Positions 17,985-26,532 of a stretch of 64,000 nt of DNA are shown here, one piece after another. Origin of the DNA: Paenibacillus_S sp043945595 (GTDB lineage: Bacteria; Bacillota; Bacilli; Paenibacillales; NBRC-103111). The DNA is taken from positions 186,001 through 250,000 of the forward strand of contig NZ_JBIFNP010000002.1 of the NCBI RefSeq assembly GCF_043945595.1, in the 5' to 3' direction. The notes under the pieces are model-generated. The model did not search any database. It was not told where the DNA came from and saw only the letters and a program-made list of their open reading frames with translations. The position numbers and the translations under genes are program-made. Position 1 is the first letter of the stretch; the number at the start of each line of letters is the position of its first letter.

Positions 17985-18563
17985 TTATTTCTTATTATCC
18001 GCCCGGAGTCCCTCAATGAACAACGTGAACAGCGTATCTGCCACATCAGCGAGCACGAAGCCGTGCTTGGCGGCGAAGTCCGGCCTGACGAAGGTCTGGA
18101 TGCTTTGCATGAGCAGCGTAGAAACCAGACGCGTGTCAATATCTCGGATCTGCCCGCGGCGCTGCGCCTCCTCCAACAGCTTCTCCAGGAAAGCAAGCTG
18201 CCGGCCGCGAAACGCTTCGACCTTGGCCCACAGCTCGGGAATGAATCGCTGCACATCCTCGAGAAACAGCGGGTTCAGCTTCATAATCTCCTGCTTGATG
18301 CCGGAAAACGCGGTATGAAACAGCTCGAACGGATCTTCTGCCGGGCGTTCTTTCACCGCAGCCACCCTGCCTGCGATCGCCTCCAGCGTCCGGTTCAGCA
18401 CCGCTTCGGCGATCTGCTCCTTGCCGTCAAAATACAAATATAGCGTCTTCTTGCTCATCCCGAGCCGCACCGCAAGCTCGCTTAACGTAATGCTCCGGTA
18501 GCCCTTCGCGTTAAACAGCTCCGAGGCCGCCTGCACGATCCGGGAACGGATGGCCTCATCCAT
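17985..18563 (-). CDS. TetR/AcrR family regulator
   Basis: A 192-residue repressor. The N-terminal helix-turn-helix is ITLSELAVRLGMSKKTLYLYFDGKEQI at about residues 23-50. The C-terminal ligand-binding region is divergent. The ATG at 18563 has GGAG upstream and begins MDEAIRSRIVQAASELF, a normal TetR start; an in-frame ATG farther upstream lacks a ribosome site. It heads the operon with the PEP-utilising phosphotransferase and has a palindrome in its own promoter, so autoregulation is likely. Confidence 0.93.
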   Translation of the reverse strand: MDEAIRSRIVQAASELFNAKGYRSITLSELAVRLGMSKKTLYLYFDGKEQIAEAVLNRTLEAIAGRVAAVKERPAEDPFELFHTAFSGIKQEIMKLNPLFLEDVQRFIPELWAKVEAFRGRQLAFLEKLLEEAQRRGQIRDIDTRLVSTLLMQSIQTFVRPDFAAKHGFVLADVADTLFTLFIEGLRADNKK

Positions 18564-18710
18564 ACGATTTCTCTCCTCTATCCGATTTGATTGCTGCCCG
18601 ACTATGCGGAACGCTTCTTTAGACCGCTTCAATAAAGATGTGACATGAGCCGCGGGTCAGGGTGCTGTTGCTAATCATTCACTTCAACTCATACACTGCA
18701 TTAGAAACCA

Positions 18711-18770
18711 TGGAAACCAAAAAGATATTCTTTGGTTTCCATTTTATATAACGCCTTCCCCTCCTGTCAA
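18711..18770 (-). promoter_or_regulatory. Promoter with overlapping TetR-type operator
   Basis: On the minus strand TTGACA (18770-18765), a 16-nt spacer and TATAAA (18748-18743) form a strong promoter for the TetR-phosphotransferase operon. Directly after the -10 box is an exact inverted repeat of 11 bp arms, TGGAAACCAAA (18711-18721) and TTTGGTTTCCA (18731-18741), with a 9-nt spacer. A further direct half-site, TAGAAACCA, abuts it at 18702-18710. The position over the transcription start is typical of autorepression. Confidence 0.75.
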
Positions 18771-19021
18771 TGGGCACATGCCCATACCATTGTGTCAAGC
18801 TCCGTACAGGAAGCCTTGCACAACCGCCTGATAAGGGAGATAGCTAAAATGATTATTTAAATCAATCCTATGTCTCAGTTTCCTTTCCCCTTTGCTGCTC
18901 CCCCTATCTTATAGTACTGAACTTTATCCATTGCTTGGATTCGGAACTTTTATACCGCCCCATGGTTCCGCTTTCGCGGAATGTGGTAATTACATTCCAA
19001 ATAACCCCACTTAACATTATA
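18771..19021. other. Intergenic stretch between the TetR promoter and the met promoter
   Basis: About 250 bases between two divergent promoters. It contains a short GGGCACATGCCC palindrome at 18773-18784 and a TTCCGCTTTCGCGGAA hairpin near 18966. I looked for a SAM (S-box) riboswitch or T-box before metN and found neither conserved core. Confidence 0.5.
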
Positions 19022-19050
19022 TTGACTTCCCTGTTTATTTCATATACAAT
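19022..19050 (+). promoter_or_regulatory. Sigma-A promoter of metNIQ
   Basis: TTGACT (19022-19027), a 17-nt spacer and TACAAT (19045-19050) match the consensus well. The predicted leader before metN is about 100 nt. Confidence 0.7.
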
Positions 19051-19158
19051 TGCTTGGTTTTAATGACCATAGGTTAATTAATTTCCGCAGCATGAACTTG
19101 ATGGAATAAGCAAAAGCTTACCATAAGAAAAGAAGCTGCCATGCAATTGAGGTGAAAT

Positions 19159-20169
19159 ATGATACAGCTGCAGCAGATTCAAAAAATATATCAGAGCGGA
19201 CGGCAGCAAATCGCTGCGCTCCGCGATATCAGCCTGCACATCCGTCCGGGTGAAATATTCGGCATTATCGGACATTCCGGCGCCGGCAAAAGCACGCTGA
19301 TCCGCAGCATCAACCTGCTTGAAAGACCGACTTCGGGCAAGGTCATCGTCGACGGCATCGACATGACCGCGCTCAGCTACAGCAAGCTGCAGGAGGAAAG
19401 GCGCGCGATCGGGATGATCTTCCAGCATTTCAATCTTCTTTCCTCCCTGACGGTCAAGGAGAATATCGCTTTCCCGCTGCGGCTTGCCAAGCAGCCGAAG
19501 GAGCGGGTGGAACGGCGCGTCCAGGAGCTGCTCGGGCTGGTCGGGCTGGAGGCCCATGCCGCCAGCTACCCTGCGCAGCTGTCCGGCGGCCAGAAGCAGC
19601 GCGTCGGCATCGCCCGGGCGCTGGCGACCGAGCCGAAGGTGCTGCTGTGCGACGAGGCGACCTCGGCGCTGGATCCGCAGACGACGCAGTCGATATTGTC
19701 GCTGCTGCTTGAGATTAACCGCCGGCTCGGCATTACGATCGTGCTGATTACGCACGAAATGCAGGTGATCCGGTCGATCTGCGACCGGGTGGCTGTCATC
19801 GACGGCGGCTTGATCGTCGAAGAAGGAGCCGTCGCCGACGTGTTCTTGAAGCCGCAGCATCCGACGACGCGCGACTTTGTCGCCCAAGCCTCGGATGCGG
19901 CCGACGCGGCGGTTTACGCCAGCAGCGGCCCGGGAGGCCGGACGCGGGTACGGATCACATTCCTCGGCGAGCAGACCTACGAGCCGGTGCTATACGATAC
20001 GACACGGGAGATGAATGTGCCTTTTGCCATTTTGCAGGGTACTATTTCCCAATTGAAGCAGATTCCCTACGGCCAGCTGGTGATAGAGCTGCACGCCGCA
20101 GGCGCGGAAGCGGATAAGACCATTGCCGCGCTGCAAAGCCGGGGACTCGACGTGGAGGTGCTTCGCTGA
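19159..20169 (+). CDS. metN: Methionine ABC transporter ATP-binding protein MetN
   Basis: A 336-residue ATPase that powers uptake of methionine and derivatives. Walker A is GHSGAGKS at 38-45, the signature LSGGQKQR and Walker B VLLCDEATSALDP follow. The C-terminal 90 residues form the NIL (ACT-like) regulatory domain typical of MetN, which binds methionine and slows transport. GAGGTG precedes the ATG. Its stop overlaps the start of metI by one base, so translation is coupled. Confidence 0.97.
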   Translation: MIQLQQIQKIYQSGRQQIAALRDISLHIRPGEIFGIIGHSGAGKSTLIRSINLLERPTSGKVIVDGIDMTALSYSKLQEERRAIGMIFQHFNLLSSLTVKENIAFPLRLAKQPKERVERRVQELLGLVGLEAHAASYPAQLSGGQKQRVGIARALATEPKVLLCDEATSALDPQTTQSILSLLLEINRRLGITIVLITHEMQVIRSICDRVAVIDGGLIVEEGAVADVFLKPQHPTTRDFVAQASDAADAAVYASSGPGGRTRVRITFLGEQTYEPVLYDTTREMNVPFAILQGTISQLKQIPYGQLVIELHAAGAEADKTIAALQSRGLDVEVLR

Positions 20170-20837
20170 TGAATAACTCATCGTTTCTGGACCTTGATTG
20201 GGCCGAAATCGGACAAGCGTTAATCGATACGCTGCTGATGCTCGGCACCTCGACGTTCTTTACCGTACTGATCGGTCTTCCGCTCGGCATCCTGCTCTTT
20301 CTGACCGCAAGCGGTCAGCTGCTTCAGCAAAAAGCGGTGTACAGCGTGCTGTCGTTCATCGTCAACGTCCTCCGGTCCGTACCGTTCATTATACTTATGA
20401 TTATTATTATTCCGTTTACGAAGCTGCTGGTCGGCACCTCCATCGGCGTTCCGGGCTCGATTCCTCCGCTGGTTATCGGGGCGGCGCCGTTTTTCGCCCG
20501 TCTCGTGGAAACCTCGCTGCGAGAGGTCGACCGCGGCGTTATTGAAGCGGCTCAATCCATGGGAGCGACCCATGGCCAGATCATCACGCGGGTGCTGCTC
20601 CGCGAGGCGCGTCCCGGCCTCATCGCAGCCATTACGATTACGGCCGTAACGCTGGTTTCCTACACGGCGATGTCCGGGGTGATCGGCGGCGGCGGACTCG
20701 GCGACCTGGCCATCCGCTACGGATACCAACGCTTCCAAACCAACGTCATGATCGCCACCGTGATCATCCTGCTGGTGCTCGTTCAAATTCTGCAAATGCT
20801 TGGCGACCGGCTCATCCGGAGCTTTCAGCGTAAATAA
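20169..20837 (+). CDS. metI: Methionine ABC transporter permease MetI/MetP
   Basis: A 222-residue membrane permease with about five membrane segments. The ATPase-coupling EAA loop is EAAQSMGATHGQIITRVLLREARPG. The last membrane part, SYTAMSGVIGGGGLGDLAIRYGYQR, is diagnostic of D-methionine-type permeases. It partners MetN and MetQ in the same operon. Confidence 0.97.
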   Translation: MNNSSFLDLDWAEIGQALIDTLLMLGTSTFFTVLIGLPLGILLFLTASGQLLQQKAVYSVLSFIVNVLRSVPFIILMIIIIPFTKLLVGTSIGVPGSIPPLVIGAAPFFARLVETSLREVDRGVIEAAQSMGATHGQIITRVLLREARPGLIAAITITAVTLVSYTAMSGVIGGGGLGDLAIRYGYQRFQTNVMIATVIILLVLVQILQMLGDRLIRSFQRK

Positions 20838-20867
20838 ATCATTTATTCATCATCAGGAGGTTATCTC

Positions 20868-21707
20868 ATGAAAAAACTAACCATTACCGCTCTATCTGTC
20901 GTATTAGCACTCTCGCTAGCCGGCTGCGGCAAAAAAGAAGCCGCACCCGCACCATCCAACGGCGCAGCCGCCAGCGGGGAAACTAAGGAGGTTACCCTCA
21001 AGGTCGGCGCCACCGCTGTACCCCATGCCGAAATTCTTAACTCCGTAAAGGCCAAGCTGAAAGAGCAGGGCGTGAACCTGGAAGTCAAAGAATTTACCGA
21101 CTATGTTCAGCCGAACGTGCAGGTGTCCGAGAAACAATTAGATGCCAACTTCTTCCAGCACACGCCTTATTTGGAACAGTTCAATAAAGATAAAGGAACC
21201 AATCTCGTCAAAGTTACAGGCGTTCATATCGAGCCGTTCGGCGCTTACTCGCAAAAAATCAAATCGATCGGCGAATTAAAGGACGGCGCCACGGTCGCTG
21301 TACCGAACGATCCTTCCAACGGCGGCCGGGCATTGGCGCTGATGGAAAAGAATAACCTGATCAAGCTGAAGGAAGGCGTAGGCGTGAACGGAACCGTTAA
21401 AGATATCGTGGAAAACAAAAAGAACCTGAAGATTAAAGAGCTGGAAGCGGCTATGCTGCCGCGCGTGCTCGGCGAAGTCGACATGGCTCTGATCAACACG
21501 AACTATGCGCTGGAAGCGAAGCTGTCTCCTGTGAAGGACGCGCTGTTCATCGAGGATAAAAACTCCCCGTACGTGAATATCCTTGTCGCCCGTCCGGATA
21601 ACAAAGATTCCGATGCCATGCAGAAGCTGGCAAAAGCGCTGAATTCCGACGAGGTACGCAAATTTATTGAGGACAAATATCAAGGCGCGGTCGTCCCTGC
21701 ATTCTAA
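20868..21707 (+). CDS. metQ: Methionine-binding lipoprotein MetQ
   Basis: A 279-residue extracytoplasmic binding protein. The lipobox LSLAGCG places the lipidated Cys near residue 23. The NLPA-family body includes KVGATAVPHAEILNSV, VKEFTDYVQPN, DANFFQHTPYLEQF and AVPNDPSNGGRALALME. AGGAGG precedes the ATG. It is the last gene of metNIQ and is followed by a strong terminator. Confidence 0.97.
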   Translation: MKKLTITALSVVLALSLAGCGKKEAAPAPSNGAAASGETKEVTLKVGATAVPHAEILNSVKAKLKEQGVNLEVKEFTDYVQPNVQVSEKQLDANFFQHTPYLEQFNKDKGTNLVKVTGVHIEPFGAYSQKIKSIGELKDGATVAVPNDPSNGGRALALMEKNNLIKLKEGVGVNGTVKDIVENKKNLKIKELEAAMLPRVLGEVDMALINTNYALEAKLSPVKDALFIEDKNSPYVNILVARPDNKDSDAMQKLAKALNSDEVRKFIEDKYQGAVVPAF

Positions 21708-21722
21708 TCCGCTGCGCATGCC

Positions 21723-21766
21723 AAATAGCCGGAGATCCCTTACATAAAGGGTCTCCGGCTATTTTT
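21723..21766 (+). terminator. Terminator of metNIQ
   Basis: AAATAGCCGGAGA.CCCTT pairs with AAGGG.CTCCGGCTATTT and is followed by TTTTT, directly after metQ. Confidence 0.9.
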
Positions 21767-21773
21767 GTCATGC

Positions 21774-21785
21774 GGGGGGGGGGGG
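21774..21785. repeat. Homopolymer of twelve G
   Basis: A run of 12 G residues lies between the metQ terminator and the end of the sensor kinase gene. It is outside both coding regions. Such runs are prone to slippage and to sequencing error. Confidence 0.8.
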
Positions 21786-21895
21786 CCGGACAGACCGGCC
21801 TGAGGGCGTACAGTCAGCCGACCCGATAGGCTCCCTCTCCCCTAAGCCCGATTCGTAAAAGGGCCCAGCCCGGAGACCGCAGAAGCTGCTGGAGA

Positions 21896-23374
21896 CTAAG
21901 CCGGGGATACCTGCTTGTCCGCCCTGAGAGCCTGCCTTTCCATGACCTTCTCCGCTCCACAGCTCCCTTCCTCCGTTCGAAAGGGGATGTATAAGGTGAA
22001 CGTGCTGCCCACGCCCTCCCGGCTCTCCAGCTCCAGAAAACCGCCCAATAGCTGTGCCAGCGCCCGGCCGATGGACAGCCCCAGACCGCTGCCGCCGAAC
22101 CTGCGGCTGATAGAGCCGTCCGCTTGACGGAACGCCTCGAAGATCGGCGCCTGCATAGCCTCCGAGATGCCGATGCCCGTATCCTGAACGCGAAAGGCAA
22201 TCCATTCTCCCGCCTTCCCCCGCTCCTCTAAGGTTACGGTTTCAATTCGAAGAACAACCTTTCCTTCCAATGTAAACTTGAAGGCGTTCGAGAGCAGGTT
22301 ACGCAGCACCTGTTGGAGCCGCACTGCGTCGGAATATACGATATCCGGTATATCCGCAGCCGTTTCTATAATAAATTTCAAGCCCTTCTGCTCCGCCAAA
22401 TGGCGGAAATGCTGGTTTAGGATGTGCATCATTTCGCACAAAATCACAGCCTCAATGGTGATTTCCATTTTGCCTGCTTCCACTCTGGACAGGTCCAGCA
22501 CGTCATCGATCAGCCGCAGCAGCTCCCGGCCGGAATCGTGAATGATGTCTCCGTATTCCGCCGCTTCTTCCGAGCTCACCGGATCCTCCTTATCGCTGAG
22601 CAGACGGGATAAAGCGATAATGCTGTTCAGCGGCGTCCGCAGCTCATGCGACATATTGGCAAGAAACTCCGATTTATATTGCGATGCCAGCAATAGCTGC
22701 TGCGCCTGATGCTCCAGCACGCCGTGAGCTTCGATCAGCTTCTCCGTCTGTGTCTGCAAAGCGGCGTTCGCGTTCTGAATCTCGATGACACGGTAACGCT
22801 CAATTTGAAAATCACGCAGCATAAAGACAAAGAACGCGCTCAACAGCAGGCTTACCGGCAAAGTGACGGGGAGAATCGAAGTAAAATACATTTGAACCGG
22901 CATAACGCCGAGCAACCCGATATCCGCCACATTGACAATATTAAAAGCTACGATGACAATCGTTACTTTGACTTTAAAAGAATAGGCTCTGTTCTTCAGC
23001 CATTTGTTCAAGAGCATGCCCAGCAAGCCAAGCACGACCATATTCCAGAAGCCTGCCACAGCAGCCACCTGCAGACCGAACGTTAATCTTGCCAGCCCTA
23101 TGCCTACCCCTATCAAGAACACGGTTATCGGCTGCGCGTACGCCATCGTACAAATAATTAGGGGCACAAATCGCAAATCGAAGAGAATGTCGTTGCCCAA
23201 CTGCAGCCCGAACAGCATCGTTGTCCAGCCTGCTCCAATGGCAAGCAGCACGGACAATATATATTTAAGCAGGCCCGGCGCTTTCATAAGCCAATATTTA
23301 TGAAGAAGCATCGCGACATAAACGAGCGTGGTCAAAACGCAAATATTCACCAGAAACACTTTGGAAAACTGCAT
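21896..23374 (-). CDS. Membrane sensor histidine kinase with 5TM-LYT-like sensor
   Basis: A 492-residue orphan kinase. Residues 1-190 contain about six hydrophobic segments, including LRFVPLIICTMAYAQPITVFLIGVGIG, which resembles the LytS-type five-membrane-helix sensor. A coiled coil follows to about 230. The HisKA motif SHELRTPLN has the phospho-accepting His at 243. The ATPase part shows the N box LLSNAFKFT, G1 DTGIGIS and G2 GGSGLGLSIGRAL. No response regulator gene adjoins it. GGAGGG lies close to the ATG at 23374. Confidence 0.9.
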   Translation of the reverse strand: MQFSKVFLVNICVLTTLVYVAMLLHKYWLMKAPGLLKYILSVLLAIGAGWTTMLFGLQLGNDILFDLRFVPLIICTMAYAQPITVFLIGVGIGLARLTFGLQVAAVAGFWNMVVLGLLGMLLNKWLKNRAYSFKVKVTIVIVAFNIVNVADIGLLGVMPVQMYFTSILPVTLPVSLLLSAFFVFMLRDFQIERYRVIEIQNANAALQTQTEKLIEAHGVLEHQAQQLLLASQYKSEFLANMSHELRTPLNSIIALSRLLSDKEDPVSSEEAAEYGDIIHDSGRELLRLIDDVLDLSRVEAGKMEITIEAVILCEMMHILNQHFRHLAEQKGLKFIIETAADIPDIVYSDAVRLQQVLRNLLSNAFKFTLEGKVVLRIETVTLEERGKAGEWIAFRVQDTGIGISEAMQAPIFEAFRQADGSISRRFGGSGLGLSIGRALAQLLGGFLELESREGVGSTFTLYIPFRTEEGSCGAEKVMERQALRADKQVSPA

Positions 23375-23560
23375 TCTATCCCTCCTCTGTCATGCTTCCG
23401 CTTGTCGCTTCATTATACCATAAGCAGGCAGACTTTCTCTCATGAAACGCTATATTATGGAAGAGGGATGCACTTGTTTTTGACGCGCCCCTTTGATAAG
23501 ATCAATATAAAATATAAGAACGTATATTCGTATTTTATTTTCTTGAGACGGGGTGATACA

Positions 23561-24534
23561 ATGACTCAGCCTTTCAACGGGCAAAAGAAACCGATGGAGT
23601 TCGAAGCCATGCCGGTCAAATCGGTTTTAAATGCCGTCAAAGCTCCTTCGATGCCTTTCGACTGGTCGATTAATCCATACCGCGGCTGCCAGCATGGCTG
23701 CAGCTTCTGCTACGCCCGCTCCACCCATTCCTTTCTGGGCCTCGAGGCCGACGATACGTTTCAGCGGCATATTTTTCTCAAGGAAGGGGCTCCCGGGGTA
23801 CTGAGAGAACAGCTGCGCAAGCGTCTTCGCAGCAAGGCCGGGCTTGCCGGCATGCGGCCCGTCGCTATCGGCACGGCGACGGACCCTACCAGCAGGTCGA
23901 GGCTAGGGCCGAGCTGACCCGGGGCTGTCTCGAGGTGCTGGCGGAGTATCAGGTGCCGGTAACCATTACGACGCGCTCTCCGCTTATTCTCCGTGATCTG
24001 GATCTGCTCAAGCAGCTGCCGGTCTCCTCTGTCAATATCAGTCTGTCTACACTCAATCCTACCGTTTGGCGGCAGTTTGAGCCGTATACCCCTTCGCCCG
24101 CGCAGCGGCTGAAAACAATCCGGCGGCTGACGGAAGAAGGGATTCCCGCAGGTATTTTTACCGCTCCCATTCTTCCATATTTGACCGACAAGGAGGATGG
24201 CCTGACCGAGCTTATCGCTTCGGCCTCTGCGGCCGGATCCCAGTTCATGATGCCGTCCTTCCTGCGCCTCAGCACCTCCGAGGTCAAGGTGTGGTTTTTT
24301 CAAACGCTGGAGCGCCATTATCCCCATCTCGTTGCGGATTATGCCAAGCTGTATTCCGGCTCCGGCTCCGTTCCGCACAGCTTCCGGGCCCCTGTGATGG
24401 AAGCAATCGAGAGGCTGCTGATGCAGTACCCGATGCGCCCCTTCAAAGCGGCTGCCGAACCGCCGTTTCGGCCGGCTCGCCCGGATGCGGAACCGGAAGG
24501 TGCGGGAGAACCGGTGCAGCTGACCTTATTTTAA
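23561..24534 (+). CDS. Radical SAM protein (Rv2578c / SPL-like), frameshifted
   Basis: A radical SAM enzyme of about 324 residues read in two frames. The first begins at ATG 23561 and has the cluster motif CQHGCSFC (Cys 43, 47, 50), which coordinates the 4Fe-4S cluster. It ends in IGTATDPT. The second resumes QQVEARAELTRG, then VPVTITTRSPLILRDLDLL, and ends at 24534. One missing C at about 23885 (CCCTACC instead of CCCCTACC) restores DPYQQVEA. The family resembles the spore photoproduct lyase-like Rv2578c group; the reaction is not known. GGGGTG precedes the start. Confidence 0.85.
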
Positions 24535-24608
24535 AAGGAGGTGCAGCGCCCTCTCAGGACTTGCGGAGCCGCTCCCATGAGTGCGCATCAGCATCAGCCT
24601 ATCAGCGC

Positions 24609-24647
24609 AAAAAAGCCGGCCCTGTGCATATTCGCACTAAGGCCGGC
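24609..24647 (-). terminator. Terminator of the DAACS symporter gene
   Basis: GCCGGCC / GGCCGGC with an inner GTGC / GCAC stem is followed on the minus strand by TTTTTT, just beyond the symporter stop. Confidence 0.85.
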
Positions 24648-24669
24648 GATGAAATCTATCGCATCCGGA

Positions 24670-26025
24670 TTATACCGGATTTAACTCCATCTGATCTTCT
24701 TCGTCTTTATTGAACGCATCGCGGTCGAACTCGCCCTCGGAGTTCGCTATCAGCACGGAGCACACGGTCGTTCCCGTAGCATTAGTTGCTGTCCGGCCCA
24801 TATCGACCACGGCATCGATGGCAAGTACAAGTCCCAAGCCTTCCACCGGCAAGCCCAGCGCCGTCAGAACCACCGTCGTTGAGATAGCGGCAGGACCCGG
24901 CACGCCGGCAACCCCGATAGAGGAAATCATGCTGACTACAACAATCAGGATATATTCGGAAATGCTAAGCGGCACATTATAGACGCGCGCGACGAAAATC
25001 GCTACAATAGCGGGCCACACGCCTCCGCAGCCGTTCATATTCATCGTGGCGCCCAGCGGTGCCACAAAGCTTGCAATACGGGAAGAAACGCCGAGACGCT
25101 TCGTGATAACCTCCAGATTGACCGGCAGCGTCACATAGCTGCTGCGCGTCGTAAAGGCCACGGCAATCGTCGGATAAGCCTTGCGGAAAAACCGGAACGG
25201 ATTGACCTTCGCTACGAAAGTAATCAGGCCCCCGAACGTCAGGACGAAATGAATAATTAAAGCCACATAGGTGGCCAGAATGACCTTCACCAGCGGAGCC
25301 AGCGTCTCAAGGCCGTATTTGGCCGCCATCGTTCCAATCAGCGCGTAAACGCCGTATGGAGTCAGACGAATAATGTATTTGGTAACCTGGTGCATAATTT
25401 GCGCGAACGATTCAATGAACTGCTTCACCGGCTGAACCAGCTCCGGCTTCTTTGAGCCGACATGCACCATAGCGATCGCTACGAAAATCGCAAAGATCAG
25501 CACAGGCACCACTTTGCCGCCCGCCATATCGCTGACCGGATTGGTCGGAACGAGATCAAGAATAACTTGAGAGAACGTCGGAATATCCCGCGGCTTGAAC
25601 GTCGTCGGTACCGCCTGCTGAATGCCTGCGCCCGGATCGAAGGCCAAGGCAACCAGGAGGCCGATCAGTGCCGCAATCCCGGTCGTAATAAAAAATAACG
25701 AAATCGTTTTAATACCGATTTTACGAAGATGCCCCATATTGGAGATCGAGGTGATACTGTTAATGACCAGCACGACCACCAGCGGAATGACAAGCATTTT
25801 TACAAGATCGACATAGATCGTTCCGATCGTGCCTACGCTGGTCGCGTCAAACTTGAAGGTGTTGAAGAAAATCCCGGCCGCAAGGCCAAGTCCTAATGCC
25901 AGAAGCACCCTTGTACCGAAACCGACGCGCTTCTTGGCCAGAAAATAAAGAATACCAATGATGACAACTGAAACCAGCAAGCTGACCCAGTTGGATTGGA
26001 TTGCCGTAATCAAGTTATTTTTCAT
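24670..26025 (-). CDS. DAACS family dicarboxylate/amino acid:cation symporter (TcyP/GltP-like)
   Basis: A 451-residue membrane transporter with about eight membrane helices and two re-entrant loops. Diagnostic stretches are LVKMLVIPLVVVLVINSI, RLTPYGVYALIGTMAAKYG, TTRSSYVTLPVNLEV (serine-rich hairpin 1) and GATMNMNGCGGVWPAIVAI. The closing AIDAVVDMGRTATNATGTTV is the substrate-binding helix 8. The Arg in DMGRTATNATG favours an anionic substrate or cystine. It resembles TcyP-type cystine carriers, but glutamate or C4-dicarboxylates cannot be excluded. GGGGGATAGG precedes the ATG. Confidence 0.88.
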   Translation of the reverse strand: MKNNLITAIQSNWVSLLVSVVIIGILYFLAKKRVGFGTRVLLALGLGLAAGIFFNTFKFDATSVGTIGTIYVDLVKMLVIPLVVVLVINSITSISNMGHLRKIGIKTISLFFITTGIAALIGLLVALAFDPGAGIQQAVPTTFKPRDIPTFSQVILDLVPTNPVSDMAGGKVVPVLIFAIFVAIAMVHVGSKKPELVQPVKQFIESFAQIMHQVTKYIIRLTPYGVYALIGTMAAKYGLETLAPLVKVILATYVALIIHFVLTFGGLITFVAKVNPFRFFRKAYPTIAVAFTTRSSYVTLPVNLEVITKRLGVSSRIASFVAPLGATMNMNGCGGVWPAIVAIFVARVYNVPLSISEYILIVVVSMISSIGVAGVPGPAAISTTVVLTALGLPVEGLGLVLAIDAVVDMGRTATNATGTTVCSVLIANSEGEFDRDAFNKDEEDQMELNPV

Positions 26026-26077
26026 GATGCCTATCCCCCTGTATATCCAACTTATTTAGTAGGAATTTCATTTCAAA

Positions 26078-26106
26078 ATATTACTGCCTATTCTCCAGGC
26101 TGTCAA
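26078..26106 (-). promoter_or_regulatory. Sigma-A promoter of the symporter gene
   Basis: On the minus strand TTGACA (26106-26101), a 17-nt spacer and TAATAT (26083-26078) lie about 50 bases before the ATG at 26025. Confidence 0.7.
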
Positions 26107-26217
26107 GAGATTTTTCTTTAAACTATTTAGCCGTAAACCAGAAAACCTGTCGTGGTAAAGCTTTTGACTCTCCGCCGTAAAACTACTATGATGAAGGTAG
26201 AACCGAGGTGAAATCGT

Positions 26218-26478
26218 ATGGTAAAGAGGAGAAAACCGGCATCCGCCCCCGCTCCGGCTTCCCAAGACAAGCCTGCAACACTGAAGGATCTGCTCAACGC
26301 CGACGTGCTGAATAAGCTGAAGGCGCAAGCCGATCAAATGAAGGCGGAAGAAGCCGATCGGCGGGAGCAGGAGCGCAAGCAAAAGGAAGAGGCCAAAAAG
26401 GCCGAACAAAAACGGCTCGACAACGACTTCGGCCATTTGCTCGCCAACAGCAGCATGGACTGGAAAAAATATAAATAA
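26218..26478 (+). CDS. yqkE: YqkE family (DUF3886) protein
   Basis: An 86-residue, highly charged protein predicted to be mostly helix. It has the family pattern ATLKDLLNADVLNKLKAQADQM, then a Lys/Glu-rich coiled coil, then FGHLLANSSMDWKKYK at the end. The final SWK-x-YK type motif is conserved in Bacillus YqkE. Function is unknown. GAGGTG precedes the ATG. Confidence 0.85.
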   Translation: MVKRRKPASAPAPASQDKPATLKDLLNADVLNKLKAQADQMKAEEADRREQERKQKEEAKKAEQKRLDNDFGHLLANSSMDWKKYK

Positions 26479-26532
26479 CTTCACAATCACAGGCTGCCTC
26501 AGGGTGGCCTATTCTATTCACGAGGTGAGCGT

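Noticed and set aside
17172..18443. A 423-residue open frame on the plus strand
   Set aside because: Antisense to the phosphotransferase and TetR genes, both with clear domains and ribosome sites.
18771..19158. SAM riboswitch or T-box before metNIQ
   Set aside because: Neither the S-box core nor the T-box sequence was found; only a plain promoter and leader are visible.
23519..23530. LexA-like box GAACGTATATTC before the radical SAM gene
   Set aside because: It differs from the GAAC-N4-GTTC core and flanking bases do not fit; one weak match is not enough.
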